Counted from the first letter of the stretch, positions 35,970 through 46,593 are shown. The stretch is 64,000 nucleotides of DNA from Pseudomonas sp. TNT3 (GCF_010095445.2 NZ_WFGV02000017.1:40963-104962), one strand, 5' to 3'. Notes: generated by a model from the letters alone, not told the origin. Program-made: numbers and translations.

Positions 35970-37370
35970 TTACTCGCCCGTGGTGCTCGGTGCGTCGGCT
36001 GTACGCTTGCGCTTTGCGCCACCGCTACGGCGTCGTTTGCGCGGCGCACCGGTGCCTTCGTCTTTACCACTGAGGTCGCGGATCATGTCACGGCGCTCGC
36101 TGTCGTTGGCGTCCTGATAATCGGTCCACCATTCACCGAGGCCATCGGTTTGTTCCCCGGCGCTCTCACGCAACAGCAGAAAGTCATAACCGGCCCGGAA
36201 TCGTGGGTTATCGAGCAACAGGTCGGCACGTTTGCCGCTGCGCCGTGGCAAGCGCTCCTGCATGTCCCAGATCTCGCGGATTGGCATGGTAAAGCGCTTC
36301 GGAATCGCGATGCGCTGACACTGTTCAGCAATCAGTTCGTGAGCGGCTTCCTGCATCGCCGGTATCGGTGGCATGCCACGCTCTTGCAGACGCAGCACGC
36401 GCGCCGGCAATGCAGGCCACAACAGCGCTGCAAACAGGAACGCCGGGGTCACCGGTTTGTTCTGCTTGATGCGCAGGTCAGTGTTGATCAAGGCTTCGCT
36501 GATCAGTGTGTGCGTGTAGGTCGGGTTGTATTCCAACGCTTCGGCACTGGCCGGGAACAGCGGGTCGAACAGCTGCAAATCCACCAGCATTTCGAAGGTG
36601 TCTGCGGCATGGCCGGAGAGGAACAACTTGAGGACTTCTTCGAACAGACGAGCCGACGGTATCTCCCGAAGCATCGGGGCGAGTTCGCGGATCGGCGCGG
36701 CGCTGTGCTTTTCGATGCCGAAATTCAACTTGGCGGCGAAACGCACGGCGCGCAGCATCCGCACCGGGTCTTCCTGGTAGCGCTGCTTTGGATCGCCGAT
36801 CAGTCGGATCAGATGATTGCGAATATCGTGAACGCCGTTGGCGTAGTCGAGAATGCGCTCACTGACCGGATCGTAATACAGGGCGTTGATGGTGAAATCG
36901 CGGCGCTGCGCGTCTTCTTCCAGGGTCCCGTAAACGTTGTCGCGAAGGATGCGCCCGCTCTCGTTGCGTGAGGACTGGTTGCTGTCTTCTTCTTCATCGT
37001 TTTGCGGGTGATTGGCGCGGAAGGTCGCGACCTCGATGATTTCGCGGCCAAAATGGATATGCACCAATTTGAAGCGACGGCCGATAATCCGCGCGTTGCG
37101 GAATTCAGCTCTGACCTGTTCAGGTGTTGCACTGGTGGCGACGTCGAAATCTTTTGGCGTGATGCCGAGCATCATGTCGCGCACACAGCCGCCAACCAGA
37201 TAGGCCTGGTAACCGGCGTTCTGCAGGCGTTCGACGATATTCACTGCGTATCGGCTGAATTGCGACTTCTGCAGCGAATGTTGGCTGCTGTTGAGCACTT
37301 CAGGCGTACTGCGAATGTGTTGCGTATGACGCTTGGGAGAACGGAATGACTGGAACAACTTCTTCAGCAT
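35970..37370 (-). CDS. pcnB: PcnB, poly(A) polymerase I
   Basis: A 466-residue nucleotidyltransferase. The catalytic GGCVRDMMLGITPKDFDVATSA motif near residue 60 has the two Asp of the polymerase fold, followed by RRDFTINALYYDP and EDPVRMLRAVRF. A basic C-terminal tail (RKRRRSGGAKRKRT) is typical. It adds poly(A) to RNA 3' ends to promote decay. The start at 37370 (MLKKLFQSF) is preferred over the upstream MHP. It is followed by folK with a three-base gap. CrcZ lies upstream on the same strand. Confidence 0.94.
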   Translation of the reverse strand: MLKKLFQSFRSPKRHTQHIRSTPEVLNSSQHSLQKSQFSRYAVNIVERLQNAGYQAYLVGGCVRDMMLGITPKDFDVATSATPEQVRAEFRNARIIGRRFKLVHIHFGREIIEVATFRANHPQNDEEEDSNQSSRNESGRILRDNVYGTLEEDAQRRDFTINALYYDPVSERILDYANGVHDIRNHLIRLIGDPKQRYQEDPVRMLRAVRFAAKLNFGIEKHSAAPIRELAPMLREIPSARLFEEVLKLFLSGHAADTFEMLVDLQLFDPLFPASAEALEYNPTYTHTLISEALINTDLRIKQNKPVTPAFLFAALLWPALPARVLRLQERGMPPIPAMQEAAHELIAEQCQRIAIPKRFTMPIREIWDMQERLPRRSGKRADLLLDNPRFRAGYDFLLLRESAGEQTDGLGEWWTDYQDANDSERRDMIRDLSGKDEGTGAPRKRRRSGGAKRKRTADAPSTTGE

Positions 37371-37534
37371 GGGATGCACTGTTTGAAGGAATGTTCGGCC
37401 ATAACGAAGAATGACCGCATGATGGGCGGGGATTCTAGCATTTAGTCGGGGGATGGTGTAGGAAGCTGCGCAACGGGATGAAGGGCGAATGATCGGACAG
37501 CGACGACAGGGGCCGCATGATCGTCAAATCCCGG

Positions 37535-37904
37535 AAACTACAAGGGGAGCCGAAGCTCCCCAAGAAGTAGTTGCATGCTCTATTTTTATTATTGGTTTCG
37601 GGCTTTTTGTTTTTGTTAAGTGCCCTCGTCATGGAGATTTTCCTTCATGACCCTCCCAATCGGGAGCCAAGAGCAAACGGATTGCTTTGGTCGCTGTGCT
37701 GCAGTGATCTATCGATCCAACCAGTTCAGGCTCTGTCTTAGGACAGTTTTTGTTGTTCTCGGCCTGGTCGTGGGGCAAGCCCCAAATACAACGCCTCTCC
37801 AAAAGAATCAGTTAGCTGCGCCTCTCGCCGTCTTGTTTTTATTGTGCGTGAGTCGATTCGTCTTATTTTTATTGTCTTGTGCATTGCTTGTTATTGTTCT
37901 TGTA
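37535..37904 (-). ncRNA. crcZ: CrcZ, sRNA sequestering Hfq/Crc
   Basis: The interval between cbrB and pcnB carries an RNA gene on the minus strand. The inferred start is near 37904, 12 bases after the sigma-54 -12 GC, and the end lies after a GGGGAGC-UUCG-GCUCCCC hairpin (37544-37561). That gives about 370 nucleotides, like P. putida CrcZ. Read on the minus strand it has six A-rich CA-type motifs such as AACAATAACAA (37887-37902), AACAACAA (about 37747-37758) and AATAATAAAA (about 37582-37594). CrcZ binds Hfq/Crc and lifts catabolite repression. The position between cbrB and pcnB is the conserved one. Boundaries are inferred, not measured. Confidence 0.92.
37544..37561 (-). terminator. CrcZ 3' hairpin with UUCG tetraloop
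   Basis: Read on the minus strand, GGGGAGC-TTCG-GCTCCCC forms a seven-base stem with an exceptionally stable tetraloop, followed by TTGTAGTTT. It is the likely CrcZ terminator. Confidence 0.8.
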
Positions 37905-37913
37905 CCAAACATA

Positions 37914-37931
37914 TAGCAGGGTGCGTGCCAA
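37914..37931 (-). promoter_or_regulatory. Sigma-54 promoter of CrcZ
   Basis: Read on the minus strand the bases are TTGGCACGCACCCTGCTA. GG (37928-37929) and GC (37916-37917) are ten bases apart, matching TGGCACG-N4-TTGCT at nearly every base. CbrB, the sigma-54 activator encoded immediately upstream on the same strand, is known to drive CrcZ. Confidence 0.92.
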
Positions 37932-37989
37932 CTTTTGCGAAGCCCAGCAAAACAAGGGGTTAGGCACTGGCGCGGGTATTTGCGAGGTC

Positions 37990-38026
37990 AAAAAAAGCCG
38001 GGGCTTCGTTACCGTAAGCCCCGGCT
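37990..38026 (-). terminator. Intrinsic terminator of cbrB
   Basis: An AGCCGGGGCTT/AAGCCCCGGCT 11-bp stem reads into a T-run on the minus strand (TTTTTTT), about 75 bases after the cbrB stop. It separates cbrAB transcription from the CrcZ promoter. Confidence 0.92.
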
Positions 38027-38101
38027 TCTGTTACGTGAAAAACCTGAGGTAACAGTTTTTTCACACAATCAGCTGTTACCTGCACATTCGAAAGGTGACG
38101 T

Positions 38102-39541
38102 TCAGCTTTCGCTGGCCACACCGGTCTTGCGCCGTGGAATGCCCAGGCGCTGACGACGTTCCCACAGGCATTTACGACTGACCCCGAGTTTGCGGGCCAG
38201 CTCGGTCTCGGTCATATGGTCCTGATGCTCGAGTACGAAGTGCTGGAAGTAGTCTTCCAGTGACAGGTCTTCCGTAGGCTCATGACTGGTGTTACTGGCG
38301 CTGCCGCCCTGTTGGGGTGCGAGGCCGATGAACTCATCGTCATCCAGATCATTCAGTTCGATGTCGATCCCCAGCAGTTCAGCGGAAATCTCCGGGCTTT
38401 CGCAAAGTATGACGGCGCGCTCTACAGCGTTTTCCAGTTCACGAACGTTACCCGGCCATGAATAGTGACGAATCGCTTGCTCGGCATCCGGCGCAAACTT
38501 CAGGTCGGTGCGGTTGACTCGCGCACTTTGTCGCGCCAGGAAAGCAGTGGCGATTTCGTTGACGTCTGCACCACGCTCGCGCAGCGCTGGCAATTTCAGG
38601 GCGATGACGTGGAGGCGGTAAAACAAGTCTTCACGGAACTGGCCGATCTTCGCCAGGCTCTTGAGGTCCCGGTGAGTCGCAGCGATCAGTCGCACGTCGA
38701 CTTTCTGCGATTGCACGGAACCGACTCGGCGAATCTCGCCTTCCTGCAATACGCGCAATAGACGAGCCTGAGCTTCCAGTGGCAGTTCGCCAATTTCGTC
38801 GAGGAACAGCGTGCCGCCATCGGCAGCTTCCACCAGGCCGGCGCGACCGGCGCTGGCACCGGTAAACGCACCTTTTTCGTGGCCGAACAGCTCGGACTCG
38901 ATCAGGCTTTCCGGAATGGCTGCGCAGTTCACCGAAATCATCGGTGCCTTGGCACGTTTGGACAGGTTGTGCAGCGCCCGTGCCACCAGTTCTTTACCGG
39001 TGCCGGATTCGCCCTGGATCAGGACATTTGAGTCAGTCGGGGCCACTTTGCGGATCTTGCTGTACAGATCCTGCATCGGGGGGCACGAACCGATGATGCC
39101 GATTTCGCCATTGCTGTTGTCGACACCTGTTTTTGCCGTGCCATTGCCCGCCTTGGCACTGGCAAGCTCACCCGCAGTGCTTTGCACCGATTGCCGATCA
39201 CGCAGGATTCTTGCGACTGCCTGAAGCATTTCATCGTGATCGAAAGGCTTGGCGATGTAGTCCACCGCGCCCATCTTCATCGAGTCGACCGCTGAGCGCA
39301 GGCTGGCGTAGCTGGTCATGATCAGCACCGGCGTACCTTGGCCGAGCTTGATCAGCTCGGTGCCCGGCGCGCCTGGTAAACGCAGGTCGCTGACGATCAG
39401 GTCGAACGTGGGGATAGTGAAACGTTCTTGTGCTTCCTGCACAGAACCGGCTTCGCTGACCTGGTACTGGTTACGTTCCAGCAGGCGGCGCAAGGCGGAG
39501 CGGATAATTGTTTCGTCTTCGACGATCAAAATGTGCGGCAT
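38102..39541 (-). CDS. cbrB: CbrB, sigma-54 response regulator of carbon/nitrogen balance
   Basis: A 479-residue NtrC-type regulator. The receiver domain has Asp8-Asp9 type acidic residues and phospho-acceptor Asp52 (IVSDLRLPG). The AAA+ domain has Walker A GESGTGKE and the canonical sigma-54 contact loop GAFTGA. The C-terminal Fis-type DNA-binding helix is [20 protein letters not shown]. It activates CrcZ and amino-acid catabolism genes when the carbon source is poor. It starts 22 bases after the cbrA stop and is followed by a terminator and CrcZ. Confidence 0.96.
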   Translation of the reverse strand: MPHILIVEDETIIRSALRRLLERNQYQVSEAGSVQEAQERFTIPTFDLIVSDLRLPGAPGTELIKLGQGTPVLIMTSYASLRSAVDSMKMGAVDYIAKPFDHDEMLQAVARILRDRQSVQSTAGELASAKAGNGTAKTGVDNSNGEIGIIGSCPPMQDLYSKIRKVAPTDSNVLIQGESGTGKELVARALHNLSKRAKAPMISVNCAAIPESLIESELFGHEKGAFTGASAGRAGLVEAADGGTLFLDEIGELPLEAQARLLRVLQEGEIRRVGSVQSQKVDVRLIAATHRDLKSLAKIGQFREDLFYRLHVIALKLPALRERGADVNEIATAFLARQSARVNRTDLKFAPDAEQAIRHYSWPGNVRELENAVERAVILCESPEISAELLGIDIELNDLDDDEFIGLAPQQGGSASNTSHEPTEDLSLEDYFQHFVLEHQDHMTETELARKLGVSRKCLWERRQRLGIPRRKTGVASES

Positions 39542-39563
39542 TGATTCGATACTCTCGACGGTC

Positions 39564-42518
39564 TCAGTTCACAGCGGACGTCGCTTCGACATGACGCGGC
39601 AAGGTCACCCGAATACGGGTGCCGCGTTGGCTTTGAACATCAGCCGGGCTGTCGATGGTGATTTGTCCATAATGCTCTTCAACGATGGAATAGACCAGTG
39701 CAAGGCCCAGACCGGTGCCTTCGCCAGGGTCCTTGGTGGTGAAGAAAGGTTCGAACAATCGGTCCATGATGTTCTTCGGAATGCCACTGCCTTCGTCTTC
39801 CACGATCAGGTCGACCGTGTGCTCGCCGGCTTCGCTTTTAACGCGCACTGCACTGCCGGGAGGCGAGGCGTCGCGGGCGTTTGAGAGCAAGTTGATCAAG
39901 ACCTGGGCGAGTCGCTGCGGATCGCCTTCGACCCAGTGATCGGGGTCGCACAGGTTGTAGAACTGCACTTCGAAATTGCGTCTGTTGAGGGCCAGCAGGC
40001 CTATCGCGTCCTGGGCGACTTCCGCCAGACAGACGGGCTCGTCGCTGTGCTGGTGGCTGCCGGCATGGGCGAAGCTCATCAGTGACTGAACGATGCGCGA
40101 CACCCGCTTGGTTTGCTCGAGAATCTGGCCGCTGATTTCCTTCAGCTCACTATCGTCCTCACGCTCTTCGCGCAGGTTCTGCGCCAGGCAGGCGATACCG
40201 GTGATCGGGTTGCCAATCTCGTGGGCCACGCCGGCGGCGAGTCGACCAATACTGGCCAGACGCTCGGAGTGCACCAGTTTGTCTTCGAGCATCTGGGTTT
40301 CAGTCAGGTCTTCTACCAACAGCACCAGGCCACTGTTACCCGGCGCGAGGGGCTCATCGATGGCGGCTTTGTGCAGATTGAGCCAGCGGGTCTGGCCGTC
40401 GAGCGCGAGATGCTGTTTGTGCAAGTGCTCGTCCGGCAGGTTGATGAAGCCTTGCAGCAGTTCTTTCCATGGATCGGCAATGGTGCTCAGGCGTGAACCG
40501 ACCACGCGTTGGGCGGCAATTCCGGTGAGCTCCTCCATGGCTTTGTTCCACATCAGGATTTCCTGGTCCTTGGCGAGGGAGCAGACACCCATCGGCAACT
40601 CTTGCAACGTCTGGCGGTGGTAACGACGCAAAGCGTCCAGTTCCGCTGCCAGCCCGGTCAGACGCGAGTGGTAATCCTCTAAACGGCTTTCGATGAAGTG
40701 AATGTCTTCAGTCACGTAGTTTTCGCCGCCGGCCTTGTAAGGCAGGAAGGTTTCGACCATGTCCTGAGCGACGCTCGGCCCCATCAGGCCAGACAGGTTG
40801 GCCTCGATCCGATCCCTTAAACGGCGCAACGCGTACGGGCGGCGCTCATCGAATGGCAGGTAGAGATCGCGCAACGCCTGCTCGACTTCCTTTTGGGCAG
40901 CCTTCGCACCCAATGGTTTGGCCAGTTGGGTGGCAAATTCTTGTGGAGAGGCGGCGTGCAATTCGCGACGTTGCGGTCGGCGGACGTTGTCCACAGCGCA
41001 GGCTTCTGCAGCGCTGGCTTCTTCAGGACTGGCATTGGTGAACAGTGAAATCAGCGTGAACATCAGGACGTTGGCAGCCAGCGAAGCGATGGCCGCCATG
41101 TGCCAACTGGTGTCGTCCAGCACGTAAATCATGTTCAGGAGCGGAATATAGAAGCCCTGCAAATTGCCGACCAGCGGCAACAGCATCGTCACCAGCCACA
41201 CCAGGATCCCGGCCAGCAAACCGGCGATAAAGCCGCGACGGTTGGCGGTCGGCCAGTACAGGACCGACAGCACACCTGGCAGGAACTGCAATGTCGCCAC
41301 AAACGCGACGATGCCAAGGTTGGCCAGATCCTGCTCGGCGCCGAGCAGCAGATAGAAACCGTAACCGGCCATGATGATGGCGACGATCAGCGCGCGTCGC
41401 GTCCACTTCAGCCAGCGATAAATGTTGCCTTCGGCCGGCGGCTGGTAGAGCGGCAGCACCAGGTGGTTGAGTGCCATCCCGGACAGCGCCAGGGTAGTGA
41501 CAATGATCAATCCGCTGGCGGCCGATAATCCGCCGACATACGCCAGCAGTGCCAAAGCCTTGCTGTTGGCGGCAATACCGATTCCCAGGGTGAAGTATTC
41601 CGGGTTAGTGGTGGCGCCAAGCTTCAGCCCGGCCCAGAGAATCAGCGGGACGGCCAGGCTCATCAGCAGAAGAAACAATGGCAAACCCCAGCTCGCACTG
41701 ACCAGCGAGCGAGGGTTGAGGTTCTCGGTAAACGTCATGTGATACATGTGCGGCATCACGATCGCCGAGGCAAAGAACACCAGCAGCAGCGTGCGCCACG
41801 GACCTTCCTGCAACGGTGTATGCAGGGCAGCCAGCGCCGTCTGGTTTTGCAGCAGCCAAAGCTCAAGTTGCTGCGGACCATCGAACACGCCGTACAGCGC
41901 ATAGAGGCCGACGCCGCCAATGGCGATCAGTTTGATTACCGACTCGAAGGCAATCGCGAACACCAGGCCTTCGTGTTTTTCGCGGGTAGCGATATGGCGT
42001 GAGCCGAAGAAAATGGTGAACAGGGTAATCAGCGCACAGAAGCTCAGTGCCACGCGATGTTGGACCGGCTCGCGAGTGAGAATGCCGATGGAGTCGGCCA
42101 CGGCCTGAATCTGCAACGCCAGCAACGGCAGCACGCCAATCAACATGAAAATCGTCGTCAGTGCTCCGGCCCACGTGCTGCGAAAGCGGAACGCAAACAA
42201 GTCCGCCAGCGAAGACAATTGATAGGTGCGGGTGATTTTCAGGATCGGATACAGCAGCACCGGCGCCAGCAGGAAAGCGCCCGAAACACCGAGATAGCTG
42301 GACAGGAAACCGTAACCGTATTGATAGGCCAGGCCCACGGTGCCGTAAAAAGCCCAGGCACTGGCGTAAACACCCAGCGACAGGGTGTATGTCAGTGGGT
42401 GGCGAATGATCGCCCGGGGGATCATGCCCCGTTCGCTGATCCAGGCTACGCCGAACAGCACGGCCAGGTAGGCGGCGCTGATCAGGATCATCTGGGTCAG
42501 GCTAAAGCTCATCGGCAT
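39564..42518 (-). CDS. cbrA: CbrA, transporter-fused sensor histidine kinase
   Basis: A 984-residue protein. The first ~500 residues are an SLC5/sodium-solute-symporter domain with about 13 hydrophobic helices, which in P. putida transports histidine. A STAC-like linker and a PAS segment (about 600-740) follow. The kinase region has the H-box [18 protein letters not shown] near residue 765 and the ATPase motifs [16 protein letters not shown] and [11 protein letters not shown]. It is the partner of CbrB. The start at 42518 overlaps the stop of cbrX by 17 bases; the second ATG at 42512 is also possible. Confidence 0.95.
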   Translation of the reverse strand: MPMSFSLTQMILISAAYLAVLFGVAWISERGMIPRAIIRHPLTYTLSLGVYASAWAFYGTVGLAYQYGYGFLSSYLGVSGAFLLAPVLLYPILKITRTYQLSSLADLFAFRFRSTWAGALTTIFMLIGVLPLLALQIQAVADSIGILTREPVQHRVALSFCALITLFTIFFGSRHIATREKHEGLVFAIAFESVIKLIAIGGVGLYALYGVFDGPQQLELWLLQNQTALAALHTPLQEGPWRTLLLVFFASAIVMPHMYHMTFTENLNPRSLVSASWGLPLFLLLMSLAVPLILWAGLKLGATTNPEYFTLGIGIAANSKALALLAYVGGLSAASGLIIVTTLALSGMALNHLVLPLYQPPAEGNIYRWLKWTRRALIVAIIMAGYGFYLLLGAEQDLANLGIVAFVATLQFLPGVLSVLYWPTANRRGFIAGLLAGILVWLVTMLLPLVGNLQGFYIPLLNMIYVLDDTSWHMAAIASLAANVLMFTLISLFTNASPEEASAAEACAVDNVRRPQRRELHAASPQEFATQLAKPLGAKAAQKEVEQALRDLYLPFDERRPYALRRLRDRIEANLSGLMGPSVAQDMVETFLPYKAGGENYVTEDIHFIESRLEDYHSRLTGLAAELDALRRYHRQTLQELPMGVCSLAKDQEILMWNKAMEELTGIAAQRVVGSRLSTIADPWKELLQGFINLPDEHLHKQHLALDGQTRWLNLHKAAIDEPLAPGNSGLVLLVEDLTETQMLEDKLVHSERLASIGRLAAGVAHEIGNPITGIACLAQNLREEREDDSELKEISGQILEQTKRVSRIVQSLMSFAHAGSHQHSDEPVCLAEVAQDAIGLLALNRRNFEVQFYNLCDPDHWVEGDPQRLAQVLINLLSNARDASPPGSAVRVKSEAGEHTVDLIVEDEGSGIPKNIMDRLFEPFFTTKDPGEGTGLGLALVYSIVEEHYGQITIDSPADVQSQRGTRIRVTLPRHVEATSAVN

Positions 42519-42678
42519 CTTTTTGGCTCTGCAGGATGAAGGTCACGACGATCAGAATCAGCCAGAGCAGATAAGGGCGATACCAGGCACCGGTGGCGTC
42601 GATCCACCAATCCATGATGGCTGGGGAGAACAGATAAATCCCCACTACCAGGAGCAGGACCAAGCGATAGATGTACAT
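42502..42678 (-). CDS. cbrX: CbrX, small membrane protein overlapping cbrA
   Basis: A 58-residue protein starting MYIYRLVLLLVVGIYLF, with two hydrophobic helices (about 4-22 and 34-50) and a charged tail KDADEL. Its reading frame overlaps the cbrA start by 17 bases, so translation is probably coupled. A similar small gene upstream of cbrA is reported in P. putida as cbrX. I read it directly from the sequence; it is easily missed because an out-of-frame longer reading frame on the same strand covers it. Confidence 0.78.
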   Translation of the reverse strand: MYIYRLVLLLVVGIYLFSPAIMDWWIDATGAWYRPYLLWLILIVVTFILQSQKDADEL

Positions 42679-42755
42679 CCCGGCCTCTCTTTTTTATGCG
42701 CGTGCCCGAAAACGTGCGGCGATGGTAACGGATGGGCGCGCCACTGCAAGTGCGA

Positions 42756-43643
42756 TCACTGCAGTTGCGCTTCGGGAAGGTCAAGTGTTCGCGGGATCAG
42801 CAGTGCATCCCAGTGGCCAATGGCCCAGTCCAGCACTTCCCTGGGCGTTGCGTACAACAATTCGGTCCCCGGATTTTGCCCGAGCGCGCGCAGGGCACGC
42901 AGCAACAAAGGTGTTGCCTGATCGGCTGTCAGGGGCGGAGAGCGGTAGGACTTGCCGAGCTTGTTGCCATCGGGCTGAGTGATCAGCGGGATATGCAGGT
43001 ATTTCGGTTGCCGCAAGCCGAGCAGCTCTTGCAGGTAGAGCTGCCGGGGTGTGGAGTCCAGCAGGTCGGCGCCACGGACAATATCAGTGATGCCTTGCCA
43101 GGCGTCGTCCAGCACCACCGCGAGTTGATAGGCATAGAGTCCGTCGCGGCGGCGAATCACGAAATCACCGACGTCACGACCCAGGTGCTGGCGATACTCG
43201 CCTTGCACGCGGTCTATAAAGTGGTATTCCAGTTCGGGTACTCGCAATCGTATTGCTGCGTTTTCAGTGCTGTGCCCGGCATTGCGGCAGAATCCTGGAT
43301 AAATGCCGTGATAAGGCTCCAGTTGTTTGCGCGAGCAGGTGCAGGCGTAAGCCAGGCCGTGGTTAAACAGACGATTGAGGACTTCGGCATAGGCGTCGTG
43401 CCGGTCGCTTTGGCGGATCATTTCGCCGTCCCACTCGAAACCGTAGCTCTCCAGGGCCTTGAGTATTGCAGCCTGAGCGCCGGGCTCTTCCCGAGGCGGA
43501 TCGAGGTCCTCCATCCGCATCAACCACTGACCGCCCACCGAGCGGGCGTCGAGGTACGAGGCCAGCGCTGCGACCAGCGAGCCGAAATGCAGATGTCCGC
43601 TGGGCGTGGGGGCGAAGCGGCCGATGTAGGAGGTGGCGGTCAT
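42756..43643 (-). CDS. gluQ: GluQ, glutamyl-Q tRNA(Asp) synthetase
   Basis: A 295-residue enzyme related to the catalytic half of glutamyl-tRNA synthetase. The HIGH-like motif is RFAPTPSGHLHFGSLVAAL. A zinc-binding cysteine set is visible (YACTCSRKQLEPY and YPGFC). It charges glutamate onto queuosine in tRNA-Asp. The KMSKS-like DGNKLGKSYRSPPL segment is near residue 235. It lies between cbrX and dksA as in other pseudomonads. Confidence 0.93.
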   Translation of the reverse strand: MTATSYIGRFAPTPSGHLHFGSLVAALASYLDARSVGGQWLMRMEDLDPPREEPGAQAAILKALESYGFEWDGEMIRQSDRHDAYAEVLNRLFNHGLAYACTCSRKQLEPYHGIYPGFCRNAGHSTENAAIRLRVPELEYHFIDRVQGEYRQHLGRDVGDFVIRRRDGLYAYQLAVVLDDAWQGITDIVRGADLLDSTPRQLYLQELLGLRQPKYLHIPLITQPDGNKLGKSYRSPPLTADQATPLLLRALRALGQNPGTELLYATPREVLDWAIGHWDALLIPRTLDLPEAQLQ

Positions 43644-43693
43644 AAAGGCGATCTATGTTGTTGGGCCAGACGCAAATCACTTGAGGGCGGTGG

Positions 43694-43847
43694 CCTTCGT
43701 GGCGAGGGGATTTATCGGAATGCCGCACCACCCCGTTCTGCTGCGAAGCAGTCGCAAACCAGTAAATGCGCTCTATCTGATGCATCGCGATTACAGAGTT
43801 TGGGGCCGCTACGCGACCCACGGGGATAAATCCCCTCGCCACGAAGG
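43694..43847. repeat. Long-spaced inverted repeat, 23-bp perfect arms
   Basis: CCTTCGTGGCGAGGGGATTT... (43694-43716) and its exact complement (43825-43847) flank a 108-base spacer. The GTGGCGAGGGGATTTATC motif is a common Pseudomonas extragenic repeat. The whole element fills the gluQ-dksA gap. Confidence 0.85.
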
Positions 43848-43890
43848 TCCGCTCCCTCAAGGGAGGCCTGCTGGTTTGAATTTTGGAAAC

Positions 43891-43920
43891 AAAAACGGAG
43901 CGTTCGCACGCTCCGTTTTT
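43891..43920 (-). terminator. Intrinsic terminator of dksA
   Basis: AAAAACGGAGCG and CGCTCCGTTTTT form a perfect stem with a short loop, 15 bases beyond the dksA stop on the minus strand, with T-runs on either strand. Confidence 0.9.
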
Positions 43921-43934
43921 CGTTCAGGTCGACA

Positions 43935-44375
43935 TTACTTGCCGACTTGCTTTTCCTTGATTTCCGCCAGGGTCTTGCAGTCAACGCACATATCGGCGGT
44001 AGGGCGGGCTTCCAGTCGCTTGACGCCAATCTCGACGCCGCAGGACTCGCACCAGCCATACTCTTCGTCTTCGATCAACTGCAGGGTCTTGTCGATTTTC
44101 TTGATCAACTTGCGCTCGCGGTCGCGGGCACGCAGTTCGAGGCTGAATTCTTCTTCCTGGCTGGCACGGTCTGCCGGGTCCGGGAAGTTGGCCGCTTCGT
44201 CCTTCATGTGATCAACCGTACGGTCGACTTCCTGCATCAAGTCCTGTTTCCACTTGTTCAGGATCTTGGTGAAGTGCGCGCGCATGGGCTTGCCCATGTA
44301 TTCCTCACCCTTCACTTCTTTGTAGGGTTCGAAGCCGCTGATCGACTGGTTTTGCTGCTTTGCTTGGGTGGGCAT
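43935..44375 (-). CDS. dksA: DksA, RNA polymerase-binding transcription factor
   Basis: A 146-residue protein of standard length. A long coiled coil with the acidic tip DPADRAS (about residues 66-72) enters the polymerase secondary channel. The zinc finger is CESCGVEIGVKRLEARP...CVDC, with Cys109, Cys112, Cys130 and Cys133. With ppGpp it controls rRNA and amino-acid genes. It is bounded downstream by a terminator and upstream by the divergent aminotransferase gene. Confidence 0.97.
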   Translation of the reverse strand: MPTQAKQQNQSISGFEPYKEVKGEEYMGKPMRAHFTKILNKWKQDLMQEVDRTVDHMKDEAANFPDPADRASQEEEFSLELRARDRERKLIKKIDKTLQLIEDEEYGWCESCGVEIGVKRLEARPTADMCVDCKTLAEIKEKQVGK

Positions 44376-44707
44376 GAAATGGACCGCCTCTACTCTTGTA
44401 ATCCATTGCGCAGGATTGCTCCATCACCGACACCTGCCGGCCCTGCGGCTGCAAGCGGGCGAACTTACCAGATCAAATCGGACCGCGCTACTCCCGGATG
44501 TCGAGGTAATGGCCCGATGCTCTTGCAAATAGTTGCAAAGCCTTGTCTGGTGGTGCTGGAGACCTGATCAAATATTGATTTTAGTCAAACCTGGGATACA
44601 CGCTTGAGTCGTTTGGGACCGGCGTTATGAGCGTCTGACCGCTTTAGGTTCTCGCTCGTTCCAGTGCTTGGGTAGAATCAGTTCTTTTTACCGTTGAAGG
44701 AAGGCCA
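44376..44707. other. Divergent regulatory region between dksA and the aminotransferase
   Basis: A 332-base gap between two divergent genes. It should contain both promoters. I see TTGCAAATAGTTGCAA (two TTGCAA palindromes four bases apart) near 44524-44539 but no well-scored promoter or terminator. No small gene is convincing. Confidence 0.5.
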
Positions 44708-45880
44708 ATGGCTCAGTCCTACAGTGCCCGCAGTCGCGCGATCGAACCCTTTCATGTGATGGCGCTGTTAGCGCGGGCCAATGAATTGCAGGCCGCCGGC
44801 CACGATGTGATCCACCTGGAAATCGGCGAGCCTGACTTCACCACCGCCGAACCGATTATTCAGGCGGGCCAGGCTGCACTCACGGCCGGAAAGACCCGTT
44901 ACACCGCCGCACGGGGTATTCCCGAACTGCGTGAAGCCATTTCGGGTTTTTATCAACAGCGGTATGGATTGAACATCGATCCGCAGCGAATTCTCATCAC
45001 ACCCGGTGGTTCCGGGGCGCTGCTGCTGGCCAGCGCCCTGTTGGTGGACCCGGGCAAACATTGGCTGTTGGCGGATCCAGGTTACCCGTGTAACCGGCAT
45101 TTCCTGCGACTGGTGGAAGGTGCGGCGCAGTTAGTGCCCGTCGGCCCGGAGGTGCGATATCAATTGACACCTGACCTTGTGGCTCGTCATTGGGACCATG
45201 ACAGTGTCGGTGCCCTCGTGGCCTCGCCTGCCAACCCGACCGGGACCATTCTGACCCGCGATGAGCTGGCGGGCTTGTCCGCTGCAATCAAGGCGCGACA
45301 CGGACATCTGGTGGTTGACGAGATCTATCACGGCCTGACTTACGGCACCGACGCCGCCAGCGTGCTCGAAGTCGACGACAGCGCGTTCGTGCTTAATAGT
45401 TTTTCAAAGTATTTCGGCATGACCGGGTGGCGCCTGGGTTGGCTGGTTGCCCCGGAGGCAGCCGTCGGCGAACTGGAGAAGCTCGCTCAAAACCTCTACA
45501 TCAGCGCCCCGAGTATGGCCCAGCATGCGGCGCTGGCTTGTTTTGAGCCTGCCACCATCAGCATCCTCGAAGAGCGCCGCGCCGAGTTTGGTCGTCGTCG
45601 TGATTTCCTGCTGCCTGCGTTGCGCGAGCTAGGTTTCGGTATCGCTGTAGAACCTGAAGGCGCGTTCTATTTGTATGCAGATATCACCAAGTTCGGCGGC
45701 GATGCCTTCGCGTTCTGTCGTCATTTTCTCGAAACCGAACATGTTGCGATCACCCCGGGTCTGGATTTCGGTCGTTATCAGGCCGGCCATCACGTGCGAT
45801 TTGCTTACACCCAAAGCCTTCCTCGGCTGCAGGAAGCGGTCGAGCGGATCGCCCGCGGATTGCGGAGCTGGCAAGGCTGA
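44708..45880 (+). CDS. PLP-dependent class I aminotransferase
   Basis: A 390-residue aminotransferase. The Schiff-base Lys lies in [16 protein letters not shown] near residue 235. Conserved motifs [13 protein letters not shown] and SPANPTGT are present. The substrate is not indicated; it resembles aspartate/alanine-type enzymes. Its stop overlaps the sfsA start by one base (TGATG), so the two are an operon. A GAAGGAAGG ribosome site precedes the ATG. Confidence 0.9.
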   Translation: MAQSYSARSRAIEPFHVMALLARANELQAAGHDVIHLEIGEPDFTTAEPIIQAGQAALTAGKTRYTAARGIPELREAISGFYQQRYGLNIDPQRILITPGGSGALLLASALLVDPGKHWLLADPGYPCNRHFLRLVEGAAQLVPVGPEVRYQLTPDLVARHWDHDSVGALVASPANPTGTILTRDELAGLSAAIKARHGHLVVDEIYHGLTYGTDAASVLEVDDSAFVLNSFSKYFGMTGWRLGWLVAPEAAVGELEKLAQNLYISAPSMAQHAALACFEPATISILEERRAEFGRRRDFLLPALRELGFGIAVEPEGAFYLYADITKFGGDAFAFCRHFLETEHVAITPGLDFGRYQAGHHVRFAYTQSLPRLQEAVERIARGLRSWQG

Positions 45881-46593
45881 TGCGTTTTCATCCTCCCCTT
45901 GAAGAAGGTCGCCTGATTCGCCGTTACAAGCGCTTCCTCGCTGACATCGAAACTGTAGACGGCGAGTTGCTGACCATTCATTGCCCGAACACCGGCTCGA
46001 TGCTCAATTGCCAGGTTGAGGGCGGGCAGGTCTGGTTCAGCCGCTCCAATGACCCGAAGCGCAAGTTGCCCGGCACCTGGGAAATCGGCGAAACCCCGCA
46101 GGGCCGGCTGTTTTGCGTGAACACCGGGCGCGCCAATGGTTTGATCGAGGAGGCATTGCGTGCCGGGGTCATCACCGAACTGAACGGCTTCACCGAGCTC
46201 AAGCGCGAAGTGGCTTACGGCCAGGAAAGCAGTCGCATCGATTTCCGTCTCGATTACCCGACTGGGCCGGCCTATGTGGAAGTCAAGAGCGTCACGCTGG
46301 GCTTTGATGGCTCATCGGTGGCTGCGTTTCCCGATGCGGTAACCCAGCGGGGTGCCAAGCATTTGCGCGAGCTGGCACACCTGGCTCGGGACGGGATCCG
46401 CGCGGTGCAGCTGTATTGCGTGAACCTGAGTGGCATTGATGCCGTGCGTCCTGCGCACGAAATCGATTCGGCTTATGCGGCAGCGTTGCGCGAAGCGGTG
46501 GCGTGCGGGGTCGAGGTGCTGGCATACGGTGTGAGATTGAGTCATGAAGAAATGGTGGTCGATCGACGTCTGGAACTAATGCTTGAAGATTAA
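45880..46593 (+). CDS. sfsA: SfsA, sugar fermentation stimulation protein
   Basis: A 237-residue protein with the SfsA signature: an N-terminal OB-like segment ([15 protein letters not shown]), then [11 protein letters not shown] and the nuclease-like [24 protein letters not shown]. The PD-(D/E)xK-like fold suggests DNA or RNA binding or cleavage. In E. coli it affects maltose metabolism. It ends in a four-base overlap with the convergent Rieske gene. Confidence 0.92.
   Translation: MRFHPPLEEGRLIRRYKRFLADIETVDGELLTIHCPNTGSMLNCQVEGGQVWFSRSNDPKRKLPGTWEIGETPQGRLFCVNTGRANGLIEEALRAGVITELNGFTELKREVAYGQESSRIDFRLDYPTGPAYVEVKSVTLGFDGSSVAAFPDAVTQRGAKHLRELAHLARDGIRAVQLYCVNLSGIDAVRPAHEIDSAYAAALREAVACGVEVLAYGVRLSHEEMVVDRRLELMLED

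Noticed and set aside
37620..37916. A 98-codon plus-strand frame with a hydrophobic C-terminus
   Set aside because: It lies opposite CrcZ; its hydrophobic stretch comes from the T-rich complement of the CA motifs.
42509..42784. A 91-codon minus-strand frame over the cbrA start
   Set aside because: It is out of frame with cbrX, has no motif, and cbrX gives a coherent membrane protein in the same place.
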